Of a stretch of DNA of 59,568 bases, positions 35,797 through 45,351 are shown in pieces (positions within the stretch are counted from its first letter, which is position 1; every line of letters begins with the position of its first letter). The stretch is from positions 1 to 59,568 of the forward strand of contig JAPLIB010000014.1 of assembly GCA_026389335.1 (NCBI GenBank), given 5' to 3'. The notes under the pieces are model-generated. The model was not told the DNA's origin and did no database searches. It saw nothing but the letters and a program-made list of their open reading frames with translations. This DNA comes from Cyanobacteriota bacterium. GTDB taxonomy: Bacteria > Cyanobacteriota > Cyanobacteriia > PCC-6307 > Cyanobiaceae. Both the position numbers and the translations under genes were made by a program.

Positions 35797-36065
35797 GGCG
35801 GATCGTTCCTGGGAGGCGACGGCGGTGGCCCTGATGGGGGCTGGGGCGGGGCCGCCATGGAGTGGGAAGCCTGCATCAGATCGTGGAGCCCCAGGGTGGT
35901 GCGGGCCAGGCAGCCAATTGAAAAACAGATGGCGGCGCTGCCGAACAGGCCCAGCTTTGCCGCCTGGGTCTCGCCATCGATGCGGGTCATGGCCAGCAGC
36001 ACCACACCGGCAGCCAGCCAGGGCAGGGTGACGACCATGGCGATCTGGGAGCGGGTCATCGCCAT
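35793..36065 (-). CDS. Small membrane protein, twin 2
   Basis: 90 residues with two hydrophobic spans (AMVVTLPWLAAGVVLLAM and LGLFGSAAICFSIGCLA) and a Pro-rich tail. The second span is almost the same as that of the upstream gene: LFG-x-AAICFSIGC. Start overlaps the upstream stop (TGATG) and its stop overlaps the TolC start (ATGA), so the three genes are translationally coupled. Function unknown; an accessory of the export machinery is likely from context. Confidence 0.7.
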   Translation of the reverse strand: MAMTRSQIAMVVTLPWLAAGVVLLAMTRIDGETQAAKLGLFGSAAICFSIGCLARTTLGLHDLMQASHSMAAPPQPPSGPPPSPPRNDPP

Positions 36066-36337
36066 CAGCGCAGGCCGAGTTGCTGGCGCAACTGCAACTC
36101 CAGCTGGCGCACGGCGTTGACCCGAGCCATCGCCCAGGAGAGCTTGCAGACGCAGCCGATCGAGAAGCAGATCGCCGCATTGCCGAACAGCCCCCAGGCA
36201 TGGCTCTGCAGGGCGAAATCCTCCTCGAGCAACAGCCGCAACGCCAGGATCACCAGCAGCGAAGCCACCACCCAGGGCCCGTACACCCAGCCCACAAAAA
36301 ACTGATCGACAAACAGCCGGCGGGGCGGCATGGCCAT
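36065..36337 (-). CDS. Small membrane protein, twin 1
   Basis: About 90 residues from the ATG at 36337 (MAMPPRRLFVDQFF). The frame stays open to 36442 but that part is low in protein character. Two spans: VYGPWVVASLLVILALRLLL and WGLFGNAAICFSIGCVCKL. The shared LFG-x-AAICFSIGC motif and equal length mark it as a tandem paralog of the next gene. The C-terminal part is basic and amphipathic (QLELQLRQQLGLR). First gene of the coupled set that ends with TolC. Confidence 0.68.
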   Translation of the reverse strand: MAMPPRRLFVDQFFVGWVYGPWVVASLLVILALRLLLEEDFALQSHAWGLFGNAAICFSIGCVCKLSWAMARVNAVRQLELQLRQQLGLR

Positions 36338-36528
36338 GACATCAGGCCCCAGAGGGTGCAACTCTGCCGGCCGCCGGGGGCGATCACGCCCGAACGCGGC
36401 CGCCGGCCCAGCTGGCCCTCGAGGCCACTGGCCACTGGCCACTGGGGTTGGGGATCAAAGCTGCAACCAGGCCGCGGTTCCCCGACTGGAGAGGCCATCC
36501 ACCACGCGGCAAGCTGGCAACAGCGGAC

Positions 36529-37479
36529 CTAGGCGCATCGCCGGCGCAGGGCCAGCAACAGTTTCTCAAACACCGGTGGCAGTGGCGCCTCGAACAGCAT
36601 CCGCTCGCCGCTGATTGGATGGTCGAGGCCCAGGGTCGCCGCATGCAGGGCCTGTCCGGGCAGCTCGATCGGCAGCTTGCGGCAACGGCTGTAGAGCGGA
36701 TCGCCCACGATCGGATGGCCCATATGGGCGCAATGCACCCGGATCTGGTGGGTGCGGCCGGTGTCGAGCTTGAAGCGCAGCAAGGTGTAATCCCCGAGCC
36801 GCTCCTGCAGACTCCAGTGGGTGCGGGCTTCGCGGCCGCTGCCATCGTCCATCACGGCGTACTTCTTGCGATCGATCGGATGGCGATCGATCGCGCCCAC
36901 CAGGATGCCCGAATCACCGGCGGGCAGGCCGTGAACCACCGCCAGATAGTTGCGGGAAGCGATCCGTTTCTGGATCTGCACCTGCAGCTTCACCAGAGCC
37001 TCCTGGCTCTTGGCCACAACGATGCAGCCCGTTGTGTCCTTGTCGAGGCGATGGACAATGCCGGGTCGCATCTCACCGCCGATACCAGGCAGGTCGGGGC
37101 AATGGTGCAGCAGACCATTGACCAGGGTGCCGTCCTTGTTGCCCGGAGCCGGATGCACCGTCAGGCCGGCGGACTTGTTGAGCACGATGATGTGATCGTC
37201 CTCGAAGAGCACATCCAGCGGGATGTCCTGGGCCAGCAGATAGGGCAGGGGCTCCGGCGGCGGCATCCACAGCTGCACGATGTCGTTGGGTCGCAGGGGT
37301 GTCTTGGCGCGGCCAGTGACGCCGTTCACCTGCACATAGCCGGCTTCAATGAACTTCTGGATGCGGGCCCGGCTCTGCTCGGGCCGCTGGGCCACCAGCC
37401 AGCGATCCAGGCGCATCGGCAGGGGCTTGGGGTAGTGCAGCGTCAGCAATTCGCCTTCACCTTCGCCGAATCCACTCAT
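36529..37479 (-). CDS. RluA/RluD-family pseudouridine synthase
   Basis: Isomerises uridine in RNA, probably 23S rRNA. N-terminal S4 domain (RLDRWLVAQRPEQSRARIQKFIEAGYVQVNG in two parts), then the catalytic domain with the HRLDKDTTG motif and its catalytic Asp, RNYLAVVHG, and the C-terminal RTHQIRVHCAHMGHPIVGDPLY. The length of about 316 residues is normal. The ATG at 37479 (MSGFGEGEG) suits the S4 domain; the longer frame to 37533 adds unrelated residues. Confidence 0.9.
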   Translation of the reverse strand: MSGFGEGEGELLTLHYPKPLPMRLDRWLVAQRPEQSRARIQKFIEAGYVQVNGVTGRAKTPLRPNDIVQLWMPPPEPLPYLLAQDIPLDVLFEDDHIIVLNKSAGLTVHPAPGNKDGTLVNGLLHHCPDLPGIGGEMRPGIVHRLDKDTTGCIVVAKSQEALVKLQVQIQKRIASRNYLAVVHGLPAGDSGILVGAIDRHPIDRKKYAVMDDGSGREARTHWSLQERLGDYTLLRFKLDTGRTHQIRVHCAHMGHPIVGDPLYSRCRKLPIELPGQALHAATLGLDHPISGERMLFEAPLPPVFEKLLLALRRRCA

Positions 37480-37993
37480 CGATGCGCCCGCAAACTGTGT
37501 CGGCCACTGGGAAGCTGCAACGCCGGATCTCAAGCTTGAATACCAATCCTAAGGAGCGACCGGAAAGGCCAGGGCGGAGATCCGGGGCTGGACAGCCCCT
37601 CCATGCTGGCTCAGCAACCGACACAGGCCCAGAGGCGCCCAACAGGCGCCCAAAGCAAGAACAACCATGACGCAACAACAGCCTACCCCGAATAACAGTC
37701 TACCCCGAATAACAGCCCAACTCAAATAACAGTCTACCTCAGACAACAGTCCACCCAAACAACATCAGCCACACTTCCGTCATATCAGCGGGGAACCCAA
37801 TACCCCTGGGATGACAACCCGAAGGCTCGGCAGTGAACGGTTTCGTCAGATCACCGCAAACAAGCCCCGACCAGACTCATTCAAGAATCGATGCCGATCA
37901 GACTTGAGATCAAGCGATCTCCAGCCAAGGCAACTGCAAACAAACCAAAAGCAAGATTAACGACTAGAATAGCTGTAAAATTACGATTGCGCC
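37480..37993. other. Intergenic region with minisatellite
   Basis: Half a kilobase without a recognisable gene. The first part is ordinary GC-rich sequence; from about 37660 it becomes A- and C-rich with few G and includes the tandem repeat described separately. The stretch before 37994 is AT-rich (TAGAAT at about 37964) and could hold the promoter of the next small gene. Confidence 0.5.
37677..37760. repeat. 17-bp tandem repeat, five copies
   Basis: The unit AACAGTCTACCCCGAAT recurs head-to-tail at 37677, 37694, 37711, 37728 and 37745, the last copy one base short. The second copy matches the unit given; the first differs by one base and the others by several. There are no spacers, so it is not a CRISPR array. 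The period is not a multiple of three and no gene covers it. Confidence 0.9.
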
Positions 37994-38236
37994 ATGCAAA
38001 TCAGCCAGCTAAATCCAGCACAGGTCAATCAATTTGGATCCGTGCACGCCATTCATCATGACCTGACCGAGAGCAAGCAACTGGTGCTGCTTTCAGGCAT
38101 CGTCAGCGTTGATCTGCAATCTCCAGGCTGGGCGAATGAAAGCACGGCGACGGGATGGTTCAAAGAGAAACTCTCGCTTGAGATTGGCCTGCCCGCTGGC
38201 CTGCTGAAGGCTGGCCAGCACTTCAAGATGGTGTAG
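37994..38236 (+). CDS. Hypothetical small protein (80 aa)
   Basis: Soluble protein starting MQISQLNPAQVNQFGSVHA with balanced composition and no signal peptide or membrane helix. It stands alone, preceded by an AT-rich block. Base composition is lower in GC than the flanking rluD- and ylqF-like genes, suggesting transfer or fast evolution. No family recognised. Confidence 0.45.
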   Translation: MQISQLNPAQVNQFGSVHAIHHDLTESKQLVLLSGIVSVDLQSPGWANESTATGWFKEKLSLEIGLPAGLLKAGQHFKMV

Positions 38237-38356
38237 GCGTTGCCCTACCTCAGCCTCAATGCCGTTGCCGGGGTCAATAATGTGGGCTGGGCCGTGAACT
38301 CATACCTTTTAGCCTAGCTTTTGGCCCTGGCTCAAACGGCTGACCAACGGGCCCGC

Positions 38357-39430
38357 TCAGGGCAGTTCCAAAGCGATCGGCCCCAGCAGCCCACGGCGGT
38401 AGTCGTCCAGCAGGCGCTGGCCCATGCGCAGGCTGTCGCCGCTGGTGTGGCGGCTGGCCGCCGCCAACAGCCAATGGGCCGCATCCGGTGTTGCCGGTTC
38501 AGCGGCGCTCCTCGGCAAGGCCCCATCGCTGCTGGCGTCGTGGAGAACGGGCACCGGCAGCCCATAGCGGCGTTCCAGCAGGCCCGGCGCCACACCCGCA
38601 CCTGCCACCGGCTCCAATACAGCCAACAGGCGCACGAAGGCCAGCGCCACCTGCTCCACGTCGTAGGCCGCCTGGCCGATGTCGTCACACAGGGCCAGAC
38701 GCAAGGCGGCCAACTGGTCATCGAGACGCGGCGGCAGCACGCCGGGGGCATCGAGCAGATCGAGGTCCTGGCCGACCCGCACCCAGCGCAGGCTGCGGGT
38801 GACGCCGGCGCGGCGGGCACTGTCCACCACCTTCTGGCGCACCAGCCGATTGATCAGCGCCGACTTGCCCACATTCGGGAATCCCAGCATCAGGGCCCGC
38901 ACCGCCCGTGGCTTCATGCCCCGACCGGCTCGCCTGGCATTGAGGGCTTCCCCGGCGCGGATCGCCGCCTGCTGCAGCTGCTTGACACCGGTGCCGACCT
39001 TGGCGTCACACCACCAGGGTGTTTGCCCCCTGAGCCGGAACCAGCCATCCCAGGCGAGGCGCGCCGCCTCATTGACCATGTCACGGCGGTTGATCACCAG
39101 CAGATGCTGCTTGTTGCGCATCCAGCGCTGCAGCCGTGGATGGCCTGTCGCCAGCGGGATGCGCGCATCCCGCACCTCAATCACCAGATCCACCTTTTCG
39201 AGGTGGGCGGCCAGAGCCCTCTCGGCCTTGGCGATGTGGCCCGGATACCACTGGATCGTGGGAGCTGACGCACTGAGGGCAACCCCACTCAGTCCGCTCA
39301 GCCTTGCGGCTGCAAGGCTTTTGACGGGAAGAGCCGGCTCCGTTGCGCTGTCCAGCTCGGGCGGCGATCCAGCGGCCCCTTCCAGGGGGGAGTCGTTGGT
39401 GGGGTGTTCACGCTCAGGGCCACTCGGCAT
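38357..39430 (-). CDS. YlqF/RbgA-type circularly permuted GTPase
   Basis: Ribosome-assembly GTPase of the YlqF/RbgA family. Motifs occur in permuted order: G4-like NRRD (normally NKxD), then G1 LGFPNVGKSALINRL and G3 LLDAPGVL. The opening IQWYPGHIAKAERALAAHL with VDLVIEVRDARIPLATGHP is diagnostic. An N-terminal extension of about 55 low-complexity residues is unusual and the ATG at 39430 may not be the only start. Its ATG shares one base with the uspA stop (TGATG), so the two genes are coupled. Confidence 0.92.
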   Translation of the reverse strand: MPSGPEREHPTNDSPLEGAAGSPPELDSATEPALPVKSLAAARLSGLSGVALSASAPTIQWYPGHIAKAERALAAHLEKVDLVIEVRDARIPLATGHPRLQRWMRNKQHLLVINRRDMVNEAARLAWDGWFRLRGQTPWWCDAKVGTGVKQLQQAAIRAGEALNARRAGRGMKPRAVRALMLGFPNVGKSALINRLVRQKVVDSARRAGVTRSLRWVRVGQDLDLLDAPGVLPPRLDDQLAALRLALCDDIGQAAYDVEQVALAFVRLLAVLEPVAGAGVAPGLLERRYGLPVPVLHDASSDGALPRSAAEPATPDAAHWLLAAASRHTSGDSLRMGQRLLDDYRRGLLGPIALELP

Positions 39431-39813
39431 CAGGGCACCACCAGCACCGGACAGGGCGCCAGCTGGATCACCCGGGCGGCGGTGCTGTGCTCGTCGTCCT
39501 CCAGGGCCAGGCCGCGGGTGCCCATCACAATCACATCGGCATTGATCTCATCGGCCACATCGCCGATCACGAAGGCCGGCTTGCCCTCCCGCTCAATCAC
39601 CTCGCAGCTGATCCCCGCCTGCTCGAAACTGCTGCGCACCTGTTCCAGCAACTGGGCCACGGCTGCCCCATCGTGCATGGCACCAGCCTCCGCCTCCACC
39701 ACCGAAAGCAGCACCAGACGGCTGCCATGGCGCTGGGCCAGTCTCAGGGCTACCGCAGCCGTGTCCAGGGTCTGCCGGCTGTTGTCGACGGGGAGGAGGA
39801 CGGTGTCGAACAT
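39430..39813 (-). CDS. Universal stress protein (UspA family)
   Basis: 127 residues with the UspA fold: FDTVLLPVDNS at the N-terminus, VIVMGTRGLALEDDEHSTAARVIQ and the C-terminal APCPVLVVP. The ATP-binding signature G-2x-G-9x-G-(S/T) is only half kept: GTRG is there but the later Gly-Ser is Thr-Ala, so ATP binding is uncertain. First gene of a pair with the ylqF-like gene, divergent from pgk. Confidence 0.88.
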   Translation of the reverse strand: MFDTVLLPVDNSRQTLDTAAVALRLAQRHGSRLVLLSVVEAEAGAMHDGAAVAQLLEQVRSSFEQAGISCEVIEREGKPAFVIGDVADEINADVIVMGTRGLALEDDEHSTAARVIQLAPCPVLVVP

Positions 39814-39960
39814 GGCGTCGGGCTCTTGAACCTCGATCTCAGCTCCTGTCTAGACGGGCAGCCAACCCCCGGGCCACTGCCAGGGCAGGGGAAAACCGGC
39901 AGGGCGCCAGGGGCCTGGGGCTAAGCTCCGGCCGTTTTCCCCTACCCCGTACCAAAAACC

Positions 39961-41166
<1,206 letters not shown>

Positions 41167-41263
41167 TGCCCAGGGCCCCTCGGCGCTGATGAAACGCTGA
41201 ATCGGCACACCGGCGGGCAGCCCGCCTGCTGAGGCCACCAATCCCCACCCTGCCGCTCTTCTC

Positions 41264-41296
41264 GCCTGCGGACGCTGCTGCGTCCGCAGGCTTTTT
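41264..41296 (+). terminator. Intrinsic terminator after pgk
   Basis: A perfect 12-base stem (GCCTGCGGACGC / GCGTCCGCAGGC), a TGCT loop and a run of five T (41292-41296). It lies about 100 bases after the pgk stop. Confidence 0.9.
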
Positions 41297-41352
41297 GCTG
41301 GCCGCCCATCCCATGGCAGGCTGGCGCCAGCAGGCGGAATGGTGGAGCAAGG

Positions 41353-41838
41353 GTGGCGAGCAACCAACCGGCCCGATCCACACCCCTGCTGCTCAAGCTG
41401 GTGCTGTTCAAGAAGCTGGTGGAAGCCGGCGTGTTGTTCGTGGCAGCGCTGCTTTCACTGGCTGGGATTCGCCACTATCAGGACCTGCCGGAGCTGGCCG
41501 ATCGCCTGGGGGCTGGCCATCGCCCGCTGCTGGCGGCCCTGGCCCACCAGGCGATCGGCATGGGTCCCTGGCAGCTGGAAATCACGGCGATCGCCGCGAC
41601 CCTGTTTTCCGTGCTGATCACGGTGGCCTCGCTGGCCACCCTGCGCCAGCGACCCTGGGGAGAGCGGCTGCTGCTGGCGGTGTTGCTGACGATGCTGCCG
41701 CTGGAAAGCTGGGATCTGGTGCGGGAACCCAGCTGGCTCCATGGCCTGGTGGTGGCTTTCACCCTGCTGGGCACCCTGCTGGTGATCGGGGAGATGCGCC
41801 AATCCAGCCGAGCCGGACAGCGACCAGAATCCCGCTGA
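41353..41838 (+). CDS. DUF2127-like membrane protein
   Basis: 161 residues with four hydrophobic spans. LVLFKKLVEAGVLFVAALLSL at the start, LEITAIAATLFSVLITVASLA, ERLLLAVLLTMLPLESWDLVREPSW and VVAFTLLGTLLVIGEM fit the DUF2127 pattern. Function unknown. The start codon is GTG at 41353. It follows the pgk terminator, so it needs its own promoter. Confidence 0.68.
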   Translation: MASNQPARSTPLLLKLVLFKKLVEAGVLFVAALLSLAGIRHYQDLPELADRLGAGHRPLLAALAHQAIGMGPWQLEITAIAATLFSVLITVASLATLRQRPWGERLLLAVLLTMLPLESWDLVREPSWLHGLVVAFTLLGTLLVIGEMRQSSRAGQRPESR

Positions 41839-42072
41839 TGGGGCAGTCAAGAATGGCCACCGCCGCGCTCCCTTACCGACTGCCATCAAAGGCCCCGCCC
41901 TCCCAGGGACCGCCTCGGCCAGGAAGGCGCCCAATCCAGACCCCAATAGTCTAGAAACCACCCCAATTACGATCAGACCCTCTCTGCTGTTGGGTCAACG
42001 CCACGAGGCCCACAGCTGTCGCCACGCCAGGCTACGTTCCCAAAATCCGCCATGTCCTGAGGAGGGATTCTG

Positions 42073-42810
42073 ATGGCAATCCCCAATCAGCCGGGAATCG
42101 CCGACTTCACCAACCGATTTAAACAATTGGAGCCCAATCGCCGCATGATGGCGTCCTGGTTTCTGTCGAGCGGGATACGGCTGAAGTTCGTGTTCGCGAT
42201 TGCCCCAAGGATGTCGCTGGCCTTTATCTGCAGTCTCATTCAACGACCAAACTTGGTAGTTGGGGCCGTGAGCGGCGAGGAGGCCGCCCTGGCCTACATC
42301 GCCAAAGGAAGGCCAGGCCTGCTCATCTGCACAGATCTCCTGGAGGAGGGCGATGGGTATGCACTGGTGCGGCGGGCCCGGGCCCTGGTGCCTGATCTGC
42401 GGGTGGTGATGCTGATGCAAAGCCCCACGCCAGATGTGCGCCAGGCCCGGGCCCTGAAGATCGAGGGCATCTTCTGCAATGCCGACATCGGCACACCCGT
42501 CGGCGGCGGGATCCAGGCGCTGATTGCCGCCTGCATGGGCAAGACCTACCTCTCCCCGGAGGCCGAACGCCACTTGCTGGAGCAAGGGGGAGTTCAGGAA
42601 GATCGAACCCTGAGGCTGACACCACGCGAGGAGGAAATCCTGGGATTGATCATCCAGGGATACTCCGATCGGCAGATTGGCGAACAACTCCTGCTCACCT
42701 ATGAAACCGCCCGCACCTACGGCAAGACGGTGCGCCGCAAGCTGGGGGTGAAGAGCCGACTGGAACTGGTGGGCAGGGCCATGCACATGGTGCTGGGGCG
42801 CGGCGATTGA
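42073..42810 (+). CDS. LuxR/NarL-type regulator with degenerate receiver
   Basis: 245 residues. The N-terminal half resembles a receiver (LLICTDLLEEGDGYALVRRARALVPDLRVVMLM) with a possible phospho-acceptor Asp in CTD, but the early acidic pair and the late KP motif are not evident. The C-terminal LuxR-type helix-turn-helix is clear: LTPREEEILGLIIQGYSDRQIGEQLLLTYETARTYGKTVRRKLGV. Probably a transcription regulator. A GAGGAGG ribosome site lies just before the ATG. No kinase next to it. Confidence 0.82.
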   Translation: MAIPNQPGIADFTNRFKQLEPNRRMMASWFLSSGIRLKFVFAIAPRMSLAFICSLIQRPNLVVGAVSGEEAALAYIAKGRPGLLICTDLLEEGDGYALVRRARALVPDLRVVMLMQSPTPDVRQARALKIEGIFCNADIGTPVGGGIQALIAACMGKTYLSPEAERHLLEQGGVQEDRTLRLTPREEEILGLIIQGYSDRQIGEQLLLTYETARTYGKTVRRKLGVKSRLELVGRAMHMVLGRGD

Positions 42811-42969
42811 GCTGACCGCGGACCGCAACCGGGTCGGTGAGGGCCGCCTGCCGCTTCGGCCCTTTGGCCAGCTGGGGAGCTGGGGGGAGTCCGACCCTGG
42901 GCTTCCCGGGGCTGGCGCGTCCAGACTCCCCAGCCTGGGGACCGCCCAGCTCCTCGCCCCAACTCCGCC

Positions 42970-43224
42970 ATGTCCGTGATCAAAACCTTGACTGCCGCTG
43001 CGCTGCTGAGCGCCGCCGCCCTGTTGACGGGCTCCCCGGCCGTAGCCGTCGTCTACTGCAGCGGCCCCGGTGTGCCCACGGGCTGCGTGGTGCGCCGCCC
43101 CGTCGCCACCGCAACCCCCGTGGGGGTGAACCCTGTGGTGGTGACACCAGCAGTCAGGCCCGCCGCCGGTCCGGGCGTCGGGGTCAACTTGGGCGGCCCG
43201 GTCAACCGTGTGGGCCCGCGCTGA
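42970..43224 (+). CDS. Small exported Val/Pro/Gly-rich protein
   Basis: 84 residues with a signal peptide (MSVIKTLTAAALLSAAALLTGSPAVA) followed by a short segment with two Cys (YCSGPGVPTGCVVRRP) and a low-complexity Val-Pro-Gly-Asn tail. Function unknown; periplasmic or cell-surface. Confidence 0.62.
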   Translation: MSVIKTLTAAALLSAAALLTGSPAVAVVYCSGPGVPTGCVVRRPVATATPVGVNPVVVTPAVRPAAGPGVGVNLGGPVNRVGPR

Positions 43225-43421
43225 ATCTCCGCGATCCATCAGGCTGCTTCAGACAGGCTGCTTCAGAGACTGCTGAAAACCTGGATGGGCCAGGAATGGT
43301 CGCTCCTTCGCCACCCGGCAAGCCAGTGCTCAGGGCTTGGGTATGGCCGGCGGAACGCCAGTCAGGTCTTCTGAGGGTTTCTCAGTGGTCTCTTAAGCTC
43401 ACATTCCGATTACCTGCAGCC

Positions 43422-43667
43422 ATGACGTTCGTCCCGATTCGCCTCCGCACCGCCGCCTTGCTGGGCGCAACCCTGGCTCCGCTGCTGCTGACTTCCCCAG
43501 GGCGGGCCATGAGCCTGAGTGAGGCCTGCAGCACGTTCGCCACAAAGCTGGGTAGCGCCCAGGCCAGTGGCGATACGGCCAAGGCCCAGAAGATCTACAT
43601 CGAAGGCAACAAGCGCATTGCCATGAAATTCAATGGCGCCACCTGCCCCAATGTGAAAGCCCCCTGA
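43422..43667 (+). CDS. Small exported protein (81 aa)
   Basis: Signal peptide MTFVPIRLRTAALLGATLAPLLLTSPGRA, then a mature part of about 52 residues: MSLSEACSTFATKLGSAQASGDTAKAQ..., with two Cys that could pair. ATG at 43422; the frame upstream is not protein-like. No family recognised. Confidence 0.6.
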   Translation: MTFVPIRLRTAALLGATLAPLLLTSPGRAMSLSEACSTFATKLGSAQASGDTAKAQKIYIEGNKRIAMKFNGATCPNVKAP

Positions 43668-43729
43668 AGCTGGGATCAGAAACGGCCAGGCCTGCTGGAC
43701 CTGAAGGAAGGGCCTGGAGGCTCCTCCAA

Positions 43730-44257
43730 TCAGTCGATGCAGCCCTGCACCGAAATCCGATAGCTGAAACCAAGGGCCCCTGGATCAGCGCTGGTGCCCA
43801 CCTTGAAGTTCATCTGGCTGGCCTGCTTGCCGGGTACGGCCGGAAACGGGCCGAACATGCGGCCAGTGCCGATCGGTGGATTCATGGTTTCATCCACCAC
43901 CTGCAGATTGGAGCCATCGCTGAACTTCATGTAGGCCTGAACTGGATATTTGGCATTCGGATCAGACGAATTGGCGGTAAAGAAAAACTTATAACTATTA
44001 TAGGACTGATTGACAGCAAAGTCGGTATTCCAGTTGGTGCGGCCCAGCACCATGGCGTACGGTGTGATCTTGGGAGCCCCCACCGACTTGCTGACAATCG
44101 GCGAGGTGCCACTGCTACCAATCGGCATCAGGAAGGTGCACACCGGCACCGCTCGGGCTGGCCCGGGGGCCACAAGGCCGGCCAGGGACATCGTGGCCGA
44201 CACGGCCAGAACCAAGCGCCGACGACGGTCCACAGAACTGAGGGGAGCAGAGCCCAT
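43730..44257 (-). CDS. Exported hypothetical protein
   Basis: 175 residues with a signal peptide (basic RRRRLVLAVSATMSLAGLVAPGPARA) and a beta-rich mature domain with Asn, Tyr and Gly (TNWNTDFAVNQSYNSYKFFF, SYRISVQGCID). Two Cys lie near the two ends and may pair. Base composition inside is more A/T-rich than its neighbours. No family recognised. Confidence 0.6.
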   Translation of the reverse strand: MGSAPLSSVDRRRRLVLAVSATMSLAGLVAPGPARAVPVCTFLMPIGSSGTSPIVSKSVGAPKITPYAMVLGRTNWNTDFAVNQSYNSYKFFFTANSSDPNAKYPVQAYMKFSDGSNLQVVDETMNPPIGTGRMFGPFPAVPGKQASQMNFKVGTSADPGALGFSYRISVQGCID

Positions 44258-44835
44258 GCTGGAGCAGGATTAGCCAGGACAAGGACACCGTAGGGGCAGC
44301 CAGCACCCCGAGATGCGGACCCTGACAGGGTGATCGCCCGATAGCGCCAACACCACCTGGATTACACCCATGGTCAGGGCCGCAGCCGCTGGGATCGGCA
44401 GGCTGAGCTGATCACAACGCTGCGGCTGTGTTGATTCCGGGCAACAATCCAGGACAGGCCCGCCAACCCCGAGGCCCAAGGCGACAGCAGGCAGAGATGG
44501 CCCAATTGACGGCCATGACCGACAAGGAAAGCTGGCTTGCTGACGCGCCCAGACCTTCTCAACAGCCATCAGAATTAAAGAAAAACCCATCAGCAGCGCG
44601 GTGCCGATGCGATCAATCTGAGCTCAGTCGGGGTTGAGAGCGGCGCTGGCATGGGGAGCCTGCACAGACTTTCAACTAACGGGTCACGGACAACGAACAC
44701 CTGGCAGCAAGAATCTGGCTGGCCAAAAGCAAACGGCCCTCAGCATCAGCCAGATTCAGGATTCGCCCCTTCAGGCCGTTGCGCTCAGATCAGTTCGGAT
44801 CGCCTCGCGCCTCAGAATCCGGTGCGACGCACGCC
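44258..44835. other. Intergenic, nothing recognised
   Basis: Open frames on both strands lack protein-like composition. No RNA gene, repeat or strong terminator seen. Confidence 0.4.
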
Positions 44836-45300
44836 CTACAGCGGCAGACCCGCGCCAGGGGTGCCGGGGCCCGCACCAGGTGCCGCTGGCCTGGAATCGC
44901 GGCCACCTCTGCGCAGCTCGGCCGGCACCGGCAGACCATTGCGCTCAAACAGCTGGCGCATGGCAGTGAAATGCTGTTGGCGCTGAATCATGATGGCGCT
45001 GCGCTCCTGCTTCATGCAGCTTTGCAAGGCTGTGGCACTGGTCGCTGCCTTAATGCAGCGCTCGGCGATCTGCAAGGTGGCAATGCGAGCGCGACGGTCC
45101 TGGAGTTGCAGGCTGCGCAATTCGGGAAAGATTTTCGCTATCTGGGCCTGGGTCGGGCGGGTTCTACCGGGCTGCCCCTCCGGCTGGGACAGAGCAGCCA
45201 GCGGCAGGGACAGCACCGCACTGCTGCCCAGGCCCGCCACGAGAGCGACGGCGCTGAGGCGGGAGAGCAGGGGCACGGAGAGGGAAGGGAGCTTCAGCAT
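44836..45300 (-). CDS. Exported helical protein next to a two-component operon
   Basis: 154 residues. Signal peptide, then an Arg/Gln-rich helical region (TQAQIAKIFPELRSLQLQDRRARIATLQIAERCIKAA) with two Cys, and a disordered Gly/Pro/Ala tail. The pattern recalls small periplasmic helical stress proteins (CpxP/Spy type) but the LTxxQ signature is absent. It follows the histidine kinase by 51 bases on the same strand and may be a target or accessory of that system. Confidence 0.58.
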   Translation of the reverse strand: MLKLPSLSVPLLSRLSAVALVAGLGSSAVLSLPLAALSQPEGQPGRTRPTQAQIAKIFPELRSLQLQDRRARIATLQIAERCIKAATSATALQSCMKQERSAIMIQRQQHFTAMRQLFERNGLPVPAELRRGGRDSRPAAPGAGPGTPGAGLPL

Positions 45301-45351
45301 GGGGACAAGCGCCTGAGGCGTCTGATCAACCCCAACACTCTGGAGCGCAAA

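Noticed and set aside
37677..37760. CRISPR array
   Set aside because: The copies are adjacent without spacers, the unit is only 17 bases and no cas genes are present.
44270..44590. 106-codon minus-strand open frame
   Set aside because: Cys/Pro/Trp-rich composition and no ribosome site; it overlaps the start region of the exported protein gene only by context and shows no family.
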